From: Chitinophagaceae bacterium
GTDB taxonomy: Bacteria > Bacteroidota > Bacteroidia > Chitinophagales > Chitinophagaceae
Assembly (NCBI GenBank): GCA_947458275.1
Contig: CANGYR010000002.1
Span: forward strand, 1-64,000
DNA length: 64,000 bases
Direction of reading: 5' to 3'
Position 1 is the stretch's first letter; each line of letters starts with the position of its first letter. The position numbers and the translations under genes are program-made. Below the pieces are notes generated by a model. It saw only the letters and a program-made list of their open reading frames with translations, did not search any database and had not been told where the DNA came from. This document shows, one piece after another, positions 1-9,693 of the stretch.

Positions 1-277
1 ATGAGGTTGTATCTCCGCGTTAACATACTTTAAAGTTGTTTTGAAAGAAGTGTACTCTCATTCTTTTTCACCTATTTTATTCAAATATTGGTCGTAAATT
101 TAAAATCTCAAAGAACTATTTTTTAGTTAAAAGCAAACATAGGAGAAAGAAGGACGCTGAGTTAACGCAGAGGAAAGCATCTCTGCGAAACCTCTTTTTA
201 CTCTGGTTCTCTGCGGTAAAAAATAATTTACATTCAATTTTTAAAAATCATTCTTCAACCATTATACCAGCGAAGCG
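1..277. other. intergenic start of window
   Basis: No gene could be supported here. The stretch is AT-rich and holds one dispersed ACGCAGAG-type repeat (151-219), listed separately. No tRNA or hairpin terminator with a T-run was seen. Confidence 0.6.
151..219. repeat. ACGCAGAG / CTCTGCGG dispersed repeat, copy 1
   Basis: The words ACGCAGAG and CTCTGCG recur in both orientations, so the segment can fold on itself. Related copies are at 3029-3072 and 24248-24290. Those two are near-identical over about 38 bp but inverted relative to each other; this copy is more diverged. It lies downstream of the PspC-like gene, which is read away from it into this spacer. Confidence 0.7.
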
Positions 278-496
278 TTAGTACTTCAACGGATTCCTCC
301 TCGATGCAAAAATGTATTGTTTTATATTCATCCAGAACGCCACGAAGAAATAAACAATCACCGGCGAGCCCATGGTGAGAAAGGAGATGTAAATGAAATA
401 TTTTCTGATAATAGAGGTGGCAATACCCATGCGCTCCCCTATGGCACTACAAACGCCAAACACATGCCACTCCACAAAATGCCTGATTTTATTCAT
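278..496 (-). CDS. PspC-domain small membrane protein
   Basis: A 72-residue protein that matches the PspC fold in layout: a short N-terminal helix with the GVCSAIGE-like turn (residues about 15-22), then one long hydrophobic segment (about 33-57). PspC-family proteins are inner-membrane stress sensors or regulators, and Bacteroidetes often carry short stand-alone versions. No pspA-like partner is adjacent. The assignment rests on pattern only. The short basic tail suggests an N-out or single-pass topology that cannot be settled here. Confidence 0.65.
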   Translation of the reverse strand: MNKIRHFVEWHVFGVCSAIGERMGIATSIIRKYFIYISFLTMGSPVIVYFFVAFWMNIKQYIFASRRNPLKY

Positions 497-568
497 CGAT
501 ACTAAAATAATGTATTTTTTGGTAAAAACCTTAAGTGAATTTGATTAATTTTGCGGCAAAAGAAAAAC

Positions 569-713
569 GTTCAAAACGTTCAAAACGTTCAAAACGTTCA
601 AAACGTTCAAAACGTTCAAAACGTTCAAAACGTTCAAAACTCTTGAACCTCTTGAACCTCTTGAACCTCTTGAACCTCTTAAACCCCTTAAACCCCTTAA
701 ACCTCTTAAACCT
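569..713. repeat. 8+8 inverted array of 9-bp units before aconitase
   Basis: Eight perfect copies of GTTCAAAAC (569-640), one spacer base, then eight 9-bp units of the opposite sense: four CTTGAACCT (642-677) followed by two CTTAAACCC and two CTTAAACCT (678-713). The unit numbers match and the phase is unbroken. The inner units match the opposite arm at 7 of 9 positions, so RNA or single-stranded DNA could form a stem of about 72 bp per arm. The array ends 8 bp before the aconitase ATG, so it would lie in the 5' leader. It is open in one frame (KRS/LLN repeats), but this is not a credible protein. Confidence 0.95.
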
Positions 714-721
714 AATAAAAA

Positions 722-2992
722 ATGGCTTTCGATTTTGAAATGATTAAAAAAGTATACGCCAATTTCCCTGAGCGTATAGAAGCTGCAAGAAAAGTGCTAG
801 CAAGACCATTAACGCTGACAGAAAAAATTCTTTATGCACATCTTTGGCAGGGCAATGCCACTGAGGTTCAGGAAAGAGGAAAATCATATGTTGACTTTGC
901 GCCCGATCGTGTAGCGATGCAGGATGCCACCGCACAGATGGCACTGTTGCAGTTTATGCAATCAGGAAGATCCGCTGTAGCCGTTCCAAGTACTGTTCAC
1001 TGCGATCATTTAATTGAAGCTAAGGTTGACAGCAAAACAGATTTAGACCGTGCCGTTCATGAAAGCAGTGAAGTATATGATTTTTTAGCGTCGGTTTCCA
1101 ATAAGTATGGCATTGGGTTCTGGAAACCGGGAGCAGGAATTATCCACCAGGTGGTTTTGGAAAATTATGCCTTCCCTGGTGGGATGATGATTGGTACTGA
1201 CAGTCACACCGTTAATGCCGGTGGTCTGGGTATGATTGCCATTGGAGTCGGCGGTGCGGATGCCTGCGATGTGATGGCCGGATTGCCATGGGAATTGAAA
1301 ATGCCAAAACTAATTGGAGTTAAACTAACAGGAAAATTAAACGGCTGGGCTGCCCCTAAAGATGTGATTTTGAAAGTTGCAGGAATCCTTACGGTTAAAG
1401 GCGGTACCGGAGCTGTGGTAGAATATTTTGGGGAAGGTGCGGTAAGTATGAGTTGCACAGGTAAAGGCACCATCTGTAATATGGGTGCTGAAATAGGTGC
1501 TACTACTTCTACTTTCGGGTATGATGAAAGCATGAGTCGTTATCTGAAAGCGACCGGACGTGAAGAAATCGCTACTTTGGCAGATGGCATCAAAGAACAT
1601 CTTACGGGAGATGCTGAAGTATATGCAAATCCTGAGAAATATTTTGATCAGGTAATTGAAATCAATCTGAGCGAACTGGAGCCGCACTTGAATGGTCCGT
1701 TCACGCCAGATTTGGCAACACCCATTTCTAAAATGAAAGAAGCCGCTGCCGCCAACAACTGGCCTACGAAAATTGAAGTAGGTTTGATTGGTAGTTGCAC
1801 CAACTCTTCCTATGAAGATATCAGTAGAGCGGTAAGCTTAGCTAAACAAGTTTCAGAAAAGGGATTGAAATTAAATGCTGAATTTACCATTACTCCTGGT
1901 TCTGAATTGGTACGTTATACTATTGAAAGAGATGGCTATTTAGGTGTGTTTGATAAAATCGGCGCTACAGTATTTGCAAATGCCTGCGGACCTTGCATAG
2001 GCATGTGGGCAAGAGTAGGTGCGGAAAAAGCTGAGAAAAATACAATCGTGCATAGCTTCAACAGAAATTTCGCTAAGCGCGCAGATGGCAATCCGAATAC
2101 GTATGCATTTGTAGGTTCGCCTGAATTGGTTACCGCATTGGCAATTGCCGGCGATTTGAATTTTAATCCATTAACGGATACTTTAACTAATGACAAAGGT
2201 GAACAAGTAAAGTTGGATCCTCCATCAGGTGATGAGTTGCCTGTAAAAGGATTTGCTGCTGAAGATGCGGGCTACCAGGCTCCGGCAGAAGACGGAAGCG
2301 GCGTTCAGGTAAAAGTATCACCGGATAGCAAGCGCCTTCAAATACTCGAACCATTTGCTGCATGGGAAGGATCGGATTTGAAAGGATTGAAATTACTGAT
2401 CAAAGCAAAAGGAAAATGTACCACTGATCATATCTCCATGGCTGGTCCATGGTTGAAGTTCAGAGGACACCTGGACAACATCAGCAACAACATGCTGATT
2501 GGCGCAGTGAACTACTTCAACGAAAAAACCGACAATATTAAAAATCAACTGACCGGTGAATACGGTCCGGTTCCTGCCACACAAAGAGCATACAAAGCGG
2601 CAGGGATAGGCAGTATTGTAGTGGGAGATGAAAACTACGGAGAGGGTTCATCCCGTGAGCACGCTGCTATGGAACCGCGTCACCTGGGGGTAAGAGCTGT
2701 ATTGGTTAAATCATTTGCGCGCATACACGAAACCAATCTGAAAAAGCAAGGTATGCTGGCACTGACTTTTGATAACAAAGCCGACTACGATAAATTCAAA
2801 GAAGATGATACCATCGATATCATTGGACTGACAACATTTGCGCCCAATCAAAAATTACAATTGGTATTACATCACGCCGACGGCACTAAAGACGAAATCA
2901 GTGTCAATCATTCATACAATGAACAACAAATTGAATGGTTTAAAGAAGGAGCTGCGCTGAATATAATTAGAAGAGAGTTCGCGAAGAAATAG
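722..2992 (+). CDS. acnA: aconitate hydratase (mitochondrial-type)
   Basis: Interconverts citrate and isocitrate in the TCA cycle via a [4Fe-4S] cluster. At 756 residues it is the length of the mitochondrial-type enzyme rather than the longer AcnA/IRP or AcnB types. The three cluster cysteines are visible at about C359 (GSCTNS) and C422/C425 (ACGPC). The swivel domain has the [10 protein letters not shown] motif near residue 640. The start at 722 follows AATAAAAA without a Shine-Dalgarno, as usual in Bacteroidetes. The leader consists of the 9-bp inverted array described separately. The symbol is a family label and the subfamily is mitochondrial-like. Confidence 0.96.
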   Translation: MAFDFEMIKKVYANFPERIEAARKVLARPLTLTEKILYAHLWQGNATEVQERGKSYVDFAPDRVAMQDATAQMALLQFMQSGRSAVAVPSTVHCDHLIEAKVDSKTDLDRAVHESSEVYDFLASVSNKYGIGFWKPGAGIIHQVVLENYAFPGGMMIGTDSHTVNAGGLGMIAIGVGGADACDVMAGLPWELKMPKLIGVKLTGKLNGWAAPKDVILKVAGILTVKGGTGAVVEYFGEGAVSMSCTGKGTICNMGAEIGATTSTFGYDESMSRYLKATGREEIATLADGIKEHLTGDAEVYANPEKYFDQVIEINLSELEPHLNGPFTPDLATPISKMKEAAAANNWPTKIEVGLIGSCTNSSYEDISRAVSLAKQVSEKGLKLNAEFTITPGSELVRYTIERDGYLGVFDKIGATVFANACGPCIGMWARVGAEKAEKNTIVHSFNRNFAKRADGNPNTYAFVGSPELVTALAIAGDLNFNPLTDTLTNDKGEQVKLDPPSGDELPVKGFAAEDAGYQAPAEDGSGVQVKVSPDSKRLQILEPFAAWEGSDLKGLKLLIKAKGKCTTDHISMAGPWLKFRGHLDNISNNMLIGAVNYFNEKTDNIKNQLTGEYGPVPATQRAYKAAGIGSIVVGDENYGEGSSREHAAMEPRHLGVRAVLVKSFARIHETNLKKQGMLALTFDNKADYDKFKEDDTIDIIGLTTFAPNQKLQLVLHHADGTKDEISVNHSYNEQQIEWFKEGAALNIIRREFAKK

Positions 2993-3007
2993 TTAGCGCG
3001 GAGCGGG

Positions 3008-3158
3008 TTTTGGTTTGGAGTTTGGAGTTTCTCTGCGTAAACTCTGCGTTCTTATTTCTCTGCGGTGAAAATATAAATTGCGCTTTTATGCTTATAGTTT
3101 GGGGTTAAACCATTAAACCAGCGTCAGCGATTTAAACCAGCCGCAGGCGACTTAAACC
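3008..3158. repeat. mosaic intergenic repeat (TTTGGAG, CTCTGCG, AAACCAGC words)
   Basis: Three word families in series: TTTGGAG-type (3008-3030), CTCTGCG-type (3029-3072) and 19-bp units of the form AAACCAGCGTCAGCGATTT (about 3117-3158). The last family runs directly into the stop codon of the minus-strand SET gene at 3159. The CTCTGCG part is the inverted twin of 24248-24290. The spacer lies between the convergent ends of aconitase and the SET-domain gene, so it may act on transcript ends. Confidence 0.8.
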
Positions 3159-3542
3159 TTACTCCGCTTCAAACCAAACCCTCTTCCCATCATCCCAATC
3201 TCCATTGTAGTTGATGGTTAATTCCTCACCTTTTAGAATTTCTCTGACTGTCTGTATGAAGATGTGTTTCTTTTTAAAATCCATCACGTACTCGCAGTTG
3301 CTGGTATAGCTGTGGTTATACATGGGTATAAATCCCAGAGCCATGCAGCATTGATTTTTCTTTTCTCCCCATTCAAAAATATAATCGTGTAAAAGGGTTT
3401 TGTCGAGATATGTTCTGTCTTTTTTTGACATCACAATTACCGGCGAAACCTCAATGATGGTGTCTGCAGGTATTTTCTCAGAAGTGAATACGCCCCTGCC
3501 CTTGCCTTTGATAGATTTTATATGAAGTGAAGGATGCAACAT
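3159..3542 (-). CDS. SET-domain protein (putative lysine methyltransferase)
   Basis: A 127-residue SET domain. Visible hallmarks are KGRGVF near the N-terminus, NHS followed by NC (the conserved NHS..N block) near the middle, and GEELTINY close to the C-terminus. Such proteins transfer methyl groups from SAM to lysine; bacterial substrates are mostly unknown. I chose the ATG at 3542, just before LHPSLHIKS, because the longer start at 3635 would overlap the divergent mgtE start and adds an unrelated N-terminus. The stop codon touches a word array. Confidence 0.85.
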   Translation of the reverse strand: MLHPSLHIKSIKGKGRGVFTSEKIPADTIIEVSPVIVMSKKDRTYLDKTLLHDYIFEWGEKKNQCCMALGFIPMYNHSYTSNCEYVMDFKKKHIFIQTVREILKGEELTINYNGDWDDGKRVWFEAE

Positions 3543-3556
3543 GCTATTTCTTTTGG

Positions 3557-3589
3557 TAAAATTATTAAAGTAACTTGCAGTGCCCAAAA
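3557..3589 (-). promoter_or_regulatory. candidate Bacteroidetes promoter for the SET gene
   Basis: On the minus strand, TTTTG (3585-3589) is followed after 20 bp by TAATTTTA (3557-3564). This approximates the -33 TTTG / -7 TAnnTTTG pattern, with one mismatch in the -7 box. It lies 15 bp upstream of the chosen start and supports that choice over 3635. Confidence 0.35.
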
Positions 3590-3628
3590 TAATAAGTTTT
3601 CCCATATAACTGAAGGCAATAAATTGGA

Positions 3629-5020
3629 ATGGCACTTGAACTGGATGACATATCGTTGCAGCAAAAGTTTGAAGAAGTCATCGCTTCCGAAGACAAACTG
3701 GCTATTCAGGAGTTTCTGAACAACCAGAACATCAGTGATGTGGCCAATCTGATTTATGACAATCCCGACTACGAATCTCAGATCATATCACATCTTTCCA
3801 TTCACAGGGCGGCGGGCGTTTTTAAAATACTTGATCCTGGTGAGCAAAAAAGAATCATCAAGAATCTTCCGGCTTTTACATCTGCAGAACTATTGAATGA
3901 ACTGCCTGCGGATGACAGGGTTGCCTTTCTGGAAGCATTGCCCAATAGTACGGTAAGGGATTTAATCAAGACATTGGACCCTGATGAAAGAAAGATTACG
4001 CTTGAATTACTTGGATATCCGGAGAATAGTGTGGGAAGGCTGATGAATCCCGATTATGTGTATGTATATGAATACAACACTGTAAAAGAAGTTATTGAAA
4101 CAATCAGAAGATTCGGATCCAACAGCGAAACCATTGATGTAATCTATGTTATCAACTACAAAGGAGAATTACTCGATGATATAAGAATCAGAGATATCAT
4201 ACTTGCTGCACCTGAAGTAAAAGTAAGTGAACTAATGGACGATCGTTTTATTGCTTTGAAAGCCACTGATGACCAGGAGATTGCCAATGAAGTCTTTAAA
4301 ATGAATAATCGTGTAGCCCTTCCCGTTACCGATGAACAAAATATTCTATTAGGTATCATAACCATCGATGACGTTCTCTGGGTTGCCAATGAGGAATTCA
4401 GTGAGGACATTCAGAAAATTGGTGGTACCGAGGCATTGGAAGAACCCTATTTGGATATCAGCATCGCTAAACTTTTAAAAAAGCGGGTGGGATGGTTGAT
4501 ATTGTTATTGTTGGGTGAAATGCTCACCGCCTCCGCCATGCAATACTTTCAAAATGAGATTGAAGCAGCAACAGTTTTGGCCCTATTCATACCATTGATT
4601 ATGAGTAGCGGAGGGAACAGCGGATCGCAGGCTTCTACGCTAATCATTCAGGCAATGGCCCTGGGTGAACTGACCATTGCCGACTGGTGGAAGGTAATGA
4701 GAAGAGAGATTATTACAGGATTTCTATTGGGGGCTGTTTTGGGATGCATCGGTTTAATTAGAATTGTGCTATGGCAAAAACTACAGATTTTTGATTACGG
4801 GCAATATTGGGATTTACTTTCTTATACTATTTTCTTTTCACTCATGGGCATCGTTTTATGGGGAAGTCTGATGGGTTCTATGCTACCAATCATTCTCAAA
4901 CGCCTCAAACTGGATCCTGCCGCATCCTCTGCTCCCTTCGTTGCCACATTGGTAGACGTCACCGGTATTGTTCTTTACTTTTCCATGGCATACCTTTTCT
5001 TGCATGGTAAACTGCTTTAA
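3629..5020 (+). CDS. mgtE: magnesium transporter MgtE
   Basis: A 463-residue Mg2+ channel/transporter of the inner membrane. In order: cytosolic N domain (about 30-130) rich in LP/LD helices, two CBS domains (about 135-250), then five hydrophobic helices from about 285 to the end. The pore signature GGNSGSQAST follows the second helix, and the acidic residue in the last membrane segment (LVDVTG) is present. Length is typical for the family. It diverges from the SET gene with an 86-bp spacer. No Mg2+ riboswitch could be recognised upstream. Confidence 0.95.
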   Translation: MALELDDISLQQKFEEVIASEDKLAIQEFLNNQNISDVANLIYDNPDYESQIISHLSIHRAAGVFKILDPGEQKRIIKNLPAFTSAELLNELPADDRVAFLEALPNSTVRDLIKTLDPDERKITLELLGYPENSVGRLMNPDYVYVYEYNTVKEVIETIRRFGSNSETIDVIYVINYKGELLDDIRIRDIILAAPEVKVSELMDDRFIALKATDDQEIANEVFKMNNRVALPVTDEQNILLGIITIDDVLWVANEEFSEDIQKIGGTEALEEPYLDISIAKLLKKRVGWLILLLLGEMLTASAMQYFQNEIEAATVLALFIPLIMSSGGNSGSQASTLIIQAMALGELTIADWWKVMRREIITGFLLGAVLGCIGLIRIVLWQKLQIFDYGQYWDLLSYTIFFSLMGIVLWGSLMGSMLPIILKRLKLDPAASSAPFVATLVDVTGIVLYFSMAYLFLHGKLL

Positions 5021-5193
5021 CTCATACATACAAATGCCGGATAAAAGGCAAAAAATCCCAAAAATGATTAAATTGCAGGTCTAACAAAAGGTTTTTTTCA
5101 TAACTAATTGACTATCAATTATTTTTAATTGTGGCGGTTTAATACAGTTGAAAACTCTCCTTTTATACCAAAACAAACTAAAACAGATAATAC

Positions 5194-7035
5194 ATGTGCG
5201 GAATTGTAGGATATACGGGCCCAAGACAAGCATACCCTGTGATTTTGAAAGGATTGAAGCGACTTGAATACAGAGGATATGACAGCAGCGGTGTAGCTTT
5301 ATTGAAAGATGGTAGTATCAGTGTCTATAAGAAGAAAGGAAAAGTAGCCGATCTGGAGGAATCCATGATAGGCAAAAACATTGATGCTCAAATTGGCATT
5401 GGCCACACCCGTTGGGCTACACATGGTGAGCCTAGCGACCGAAACGCACATCCGCATTCTTCCTCAAGCGGAAAACTGGCCATGATTCATAATGGCATTA
5501 TTGAAAACTATGCTCAAATAAAACAGGAACTTCAAAAAAAAGGATACAAATTCTTGAGTGATACCGATACTGAAGTGCTATTGAATTTTATCGAAGATAT
5601 ATACCTAAACAACGATGACTGCAGTCTCGAAGAAGCTTTGCGTATTGCACTGAAAAGAGTAAGTGGCGCATATTGTATTTTGTTGATTGAACAGGACAAT
5701 CCTGATACCATCATTGCTGCTCGTAAAGGAAGTCCGTTAGTAATAGGCATTGGCAAAGGCGAGCATTTTCTGGCAAGCGACGCCTCTCCTATCATTGAAT
5801 ACACCAAAGAGGTTGTGTACGTGAATGACTACGAACTGGCTATTGTAAAACCGGATGAACTCATTCTGAAAAATCTTGGCAACGAAAAAATTACTCCATA
5901 CATCACCAAACTTGACATGGAACTAGCTGCCATTGAAAAAGGCGGCTATGAACATTTCATGCTTAAAGAAATATTTGAGCAACCCAGCACCATATTTGAT
6001 TGCTTACGGGGAAGATTAGACGCAAAAGAGGGATTGATAAAAATGAGTGGCGTTGACAACAATATTGAACAACTGATAAACGCCAATCGTATTATTATCC
6101 TCGCTTGCGGCACCAGCTGGCACGCGGGTCTGGTGGCTGAATATATCATCGAAGAAATATGCCGTATACCTGTTGAAGTGGAATACGCCTCCGAATTCAG
6201 ATACAGAAACCCGATTGTAAATAAGGGGGATGTGATTATTGCTATTTCACAAAGTGGTGAAACAGCAGACACATTAGTAGCACTGGAAAAAGCCAAAGAA
6301 AACGGCGCCTTCATTTTCGGAGTGGTGAATGCAGTTGGCTCATCCATTGCAAGAATATCTGATGCAGGTGCTTACACACATGCAGGTCCGGAAATCGGCG
6401 TGGCTTCTACCAAAGCATTTACAGGACAGTTGGCTGTCCTGATGATGATCGCGTTATCTATAGCCAAGCATAAAAAAACCATTACTGATGACCGTTATAG
6501 CGCTCTGGTTCTGGAACTCGATCAGGTGCCAGAAAAAGTTCAGGCCATTCTCAAAAATGCTGATGAATTGAAAGCTGTTGCAGAAAAATATAAAAACGCA
6601 TCTGACTTTTTATTTCTCGGAAGAGGATACAATTTCCCCATCGCTCTAGAAGGTGCATTAAAATTAAAAGAAATCTCATACATACATGCCGAAGGCTATC
6701 CTGCTGCCGAAATGAAGCATGGCCCTATCGCACTAGTAGATGAAAAGCTTCCTGTAGTATTTATTGCAACAAAAGACCTCTATCATGAAAAGATTGTCAG
6801 CAATATGCAGGAGATTAAAGCAAGGAAAGGAAAGATTATTTCAATTATAACAGAAGGAGATACTGCCACTGCAGAACTCAGTAATGATTATTTTGCAATC
6901 CCTCCTGCAGATGAATTGATTGCCCCTATACTAACTGTAGTTCCATTACAATTACTCTCCTATTATGTGGGCACTTTAAAAGGTATTGATGTAGACAAAC
7001 CGAGAAACCTAGCAAAAAGTGTAACGGTGGAGTAA
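5194..7035 (+). CDS. glmS: glutamine--fructose-6-phosphate aminotransferase
   Basis: Makes glucosamine-6-phosphate from fructose-6-phosphate and glutamine, the first step to UDP-GlcNAc for peptidoglycan and lipid A. The N-terminus MCGIVGYTG leaves Cys1 as the amidotransferase nucleophile after Met removal. Two SIS domains follow, with CGTSWHAG near residue 306 and SQSGETADT near 352. It ends with the family signature DKPRNLAKSVTVE. 613 residues is full length. The 173-bp upstream spacer contains no recognisable glmS ribozyme, which is a Firmicutes feature. A DUF4954 gene follows after 93 bp. Confidence 0.98.
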   Translation: MCGIVGYTGPRQAYPVILKGLKRLEYRGYDSSGVALLKDGSISVYKKKGKVADLEESMIGKNIDAQIGIGHTRWATHGEPSDRNAHPHSSSSGKLAMIHNGIIENYAQIKQELQKKGYKFLSDTDTEVLLNFIEDIYLNNDDCSLEEALRIALKRVSGAYCILLIEQDNPDTIIAARKGSPLVIGIGKGEHFLASDASPIIEYTKEVVYVNDYELAIVKPDELILKNLGNEKITPYITKLDMELAAIEKGGYEHFMLKEIFEQPSTIFDCLRGRLDAKEGLIKMSGVDNNIEQLINANRIIILACGTSWHAGLVAEYIIEEICRIPVEVEYASEFRYRNPIVNKGDVIIAISQSGETADTLVALEKAKENGAFIFGVVNAVGSSIARISDAGAYTHAGPEIGVASTKAFTGQLAVLMMIALSIAKHKKTITDDRYSALVLELDQVPEKVQAILKNADELKAVAEKYKNASDFLFLGRGYNFPIALEGALKLKEISYIHAEGYPAAEMKHGPIALVDEKLPVVFIATKDLYHEKIVSNMQEIKARKGKIISIITEGDTATAELSNDYFAIPPADELIAPILTVVPLQLLSYYVGTLKGIDVDKPRNLAKSVTVE

Positions 7036-7128
7036 GGATATAATTCTTCTTTGGATCAATTAATTTGATTATCTTACTTGTAGATTAACTTATCCAACAA
7101 CATCAAAATCATCTGTGCTGCTTAGGCT

Positions 7129-9252
7129 ATGAATATCATCAAAAAACATCCGGTTCATAAAATAGGATATGACTTTATTGAACCAAAATATATCCCCAAG
7201 GGAAAAGATGAATATTATCTGCGCAATGAACAAAGCAGAGCCGTCCGTTCTTTCGAGCATCTGACGAATGATCAGATAGATGTGCTTATCAAAAACAACA
7301 ATACTTCTGACAACTGGAGCAATATTCTCGTTGCCGATGGATTTAATCCTTCTCTTGTAAAAAATTGTGAATTTTTCGGACTGATACGAATTGGAAAACT
7401 GAATGCGGAGTACCATGAATACCATGATTTGCGCATGCCCGTTGGTATCTACAACAGCAAAATCATCAGTTGCGATATAGGTGATGATGTTTGTATAGAC
7501 AATGTCGGATACATGAGTCATTATATCATCGAGAAAGATGTAATGCTGGTCAATATCAATGAACTGATTTGTTCCAACAAAGCCAAATTCGGAAACGGGA
7601 TATTGAAAGACGGAGAAGAAGATGAAAAACTTCGTATTAAAATTGAAGTAAGCAATGAGAACGGCGGAAGAAGCATAGTACCTTACAATGGCATGCTTGC
7701 AGGAGATGCGTTTATGTGGAGTAAATACAGGGATGACAAAACGCTTCTCAAAAAATTTGAAGAGCTGACCGAAAAGAAATTCGATAAACGCAGAGGATAC
7801 TATGGAAAAATTTGCACCCGTACTGTAATCAAAAGTTGTCAGAGCATTAAAGACACCTGGATAGGAACAGATGCTTATATTAAAGGAGCCAACAAACTCA
7901 AAAATATCACCATTAACAGTGATGCTGAAAGAAACTCTCAGATTGGAGAAGGTTGTGAACTGGTAAACGGTATTGTCGGTTTTGGATGCCGAATTTTTTA
8001 TGGTGTGAAAGCTGTCAGATTCATCACGGCTTCTCATTCTCAGTTGAAATATGGTGCGCGTCTGATTAATTCTTATCTGGGCAACAACTCAACGATCTCT
8101 TGTTGCGAGGTATTAAATACTATGATTTTCCCGGCCCATGAGCAGCACCACAACAACTCTTTTCTTTGTGCTGCATTGGTGATGGGACAAAGCAACATAG
8201 CTGCCGGAGCAACTATTGGCAGTAATCACAACAGCCGGAGTGCAGATGGTGAAATTGTTGCGGGCAGAGGATTCTGGCCCGGTCTATGTGTAAGTTTAAA
8301 ACACAATTCCAAATTTGCCTCTTTTACTATTCTCGCAAAAGGTGACTACCCTTCCGAACTCAATATCCGCTTCCCTTTTTGTCTGGTCAGCAATGATGTA
8401 TCCAAAGATCGTCTGTTGATTATCCCTGCATACTGGTTTATGTACAATATGTATGCACTGGCAAGAAATGCACAGAAATATAATGACCGTGATCTGCGAA
8501 CAAAAAAAACGCAGCTGATTGAATATGATTATCTGGCTCCCGACACCATCAATGAAATTTTTGATGCACTTGCAATACTTGAGAAGTTAACTGTAAACGA
8601 GAAAGGAGAAGCAGTTGTAAATAACTGGGAGAATTCAAAAAGACCTACGGTAATTGCCAAAATCCCTCAATCGGTAAAAGTATTTAGAGAAATGATTAAG
8701 CTGTATGCCTGCAACAAGCTTATAGATCATATTAATGATAACAACTACAAGGATTTTGACTCATTCAAACAGTCGTTAAAATACCGCAGCCGCAGAAGTA
8801 AATGGATCAATATTGGAGGACAGCTGATGCAGGAAGAAGTTGTTGAGCAATTGAAGTCCGGAATAAAATCCAACAAAATAAAAAGCTGGGAAGAAGTGCA
8901 TAATTTCTACCAGGACCAGGGTGTTGCTTACAAGAAAAATGTTTTGCAACATGCTTACAGCGGATTACTCGAACTGCTGAAAGTTAAACCAAAAGATTTT
9001 ACGCCTGCATTCTTCAAGACACTTTTAAAAGAAATGATTGCTACAAAAGAATGGATGACGGAAGGCATCCATGCAGCAAGGGAAAAAGACTATACTAGTC
9101 CATACCGTAAAATGATTTATGAAAACAATAAAGAAATGACAGAAGTGCTTGGCAAACTGGAAGACAATAGTTTTATCAACAAAGAAAAAGCCGCATTTGA
9201 ACAGCTGAAAAAAGATACTGAGAAGCTAATCAGAAAATTGAAGCTGAAATAA
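7129..9252 (+). CDS. DUF4954 family protein (left-handed beta-helix)
   Basis: A 707-residue cytosolic protein matching the DUF4954 family of Bacteroidetes and spirochaetes. The middle part (about 250-400) shows the hexapeptide-like periodicity typical of left-handed beta-helix acyl/nucleotidyl transferases (stretches such as IGEGCELVNGIVG and AAGATIGSNHNS). The C-terminal 250 residues are helical and lysine/glutamate-rich. Function is not established. The position directly after glmS (93-bp gap, same strand) suggests, by inference only, a link to amino-sugar metabolism, since GlmU-like enzymes also use this fold. Confidence 0.8.
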   Translation: MNIIKKHPVHKIGYDFIEPKYIPKGKDEYYLRNEQSRAVRSFEHLTNDQIDVLIKNNNTSDNWSNILVADGFNPSLVKNCEFFGLIRIGKLNAEYHEYHDLRMPVGIYNSKIISCDIGDDVCIDNVGYMSHYIIEKDVMLVNINELICSNKAKFGNGILKDGEEDEKLRIKIEVSNENGGRSIVPYNGMLAGDAFMWSKYRDDKTLLKKFEELTEKKFDKRRGYYGKICTRTVIKSCQSIKDTWIGTDAYIKGANKLKNITINSDAERNSQIGEGCELVNGIVGFGCRIFYGVKAVRFITASHSQLKYGARLINSYLGNNSTISCCEVLNTMIFPAHEQHHNNSFLCAALVMGQSNIAAGATIGSNHNSRSADGEIVAGRGFWPGLCVSLKHNSKFASFTILAKGDYPSELNIRFPFCLVSNDVSKDRLLIIPAYWFMYNMYALARNAQKYNDRDLRTKKTQLIEYDYLAPDTINEIFDALAILEKLTVNEKGEAVVNNWENSKRPTVIAKIPQSVKVFREMIKLYACNKLIDHINDNNYKDFDSFKQSLKYRSRRSKWINIGGQLMQEEVVEQLKSGIKSNKIKSWEEVHNFYQDQGVAYKKNVLQHAYSGLLELLKVKPKDFTPAFFKTLLKEMIATKEWMTEGIHAAREKDYTSPYRKMIYENNKEMTEVLGKLEDNSFINKEKAAFEQLKKDTEKLIRKLKLK

Positions 9253-9256
9253 GTTC

Positions 9257-9676
9257 TTATACTCCCTGAAAAAAACCAAATGCCAGTTCATACCCCTTTA
9301 AGCCAAGACCACTAATAATTCCTTTCGCTTTGGGTGATACAAAAGAAGTTTTTCTAAATTCTTCTCTGGCATATACATTGGAAATATGCACTTCTATCAC
9401 AGGAGCAGAAATGGCAGCCACGGCATCTCCTATTGCTACAGACGTATGGGTATATCCACCCGGATTAAAAATGATACCATCATAATCGAAGCCGACGCGG
9501 TGCAGCTCATTGATGATTTCTCCTTCAACATTGCTCTGAAAATAGCTGATCTCATCCTGAGTATATTTTCCCTTAAGATAGGAAAGGTAATCTTCGAAAG
9601 ATTCAGTACCGTAAACTGATGGCTCTCTTTTACCGAGAAGATTTAGGTTGGGACCGTTGATAATGGCTATTCGCAT
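9257..9676 (-). CDS. aroQ: type II 3-dehydroquinate dehydratase
   Basis: Dehydrates 3-dehydroquinate to 3-dehydroshikimate in the shikimate pathway. The 139-residue length, the start IINGPNLNLLGKREPSVYG with the catalytic Arg/Tyr loop, NPGGYTHTSVAIGDA, and EVHISNVYAREEFR with the catalytic His are all type II signatures. The enzyme is a dodecamer in known cases. It starts 17 bp after the carA stop and probably shares its transcript. It is convergent with the DUF4954 gene, 4 bp apart, with no terminator seen. Confidence 0.96.
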   Translation of the reverse strand: MRIAIINGPNLNLLGKREPSVYGTESFEDYLSYLKGKYTQDEISYFQSNVEGEIINELHRVGFDYDGIIFNPGGYTHTSVAIGDAVAAISAPVIEVHISNVYAREEFRKTSFVSPKAKGIISGLGLKGYELAFGFFQGV

Positions 9677-9693
9677 TGAAAATAATTATTTAA

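Noticed and set aside
569-640. CRISPR array
   Set aside because: Units are 9 bp and contiguous without spacers, and there are no cas genes in the window.
535-738. Open frame of KRS and LLN repeats before aconitase
   Set aside because: It is the translation of the 9-bp inverted array and overlaps the aconitase start; no protein family or composition supports it.
3543-3635. N-terminal extension of the SET protein
   Set aside because: The longer frame overlaps the divergent mgtE start and covers a promoter-like element; the domain is complete without it.
5021-5193. glmS riboswitch/ribozyme upstream of glmS
   Set aside because: The spacer has no recognisable ribozyme core, and the ribozyme is known mainly from Firmicutes.
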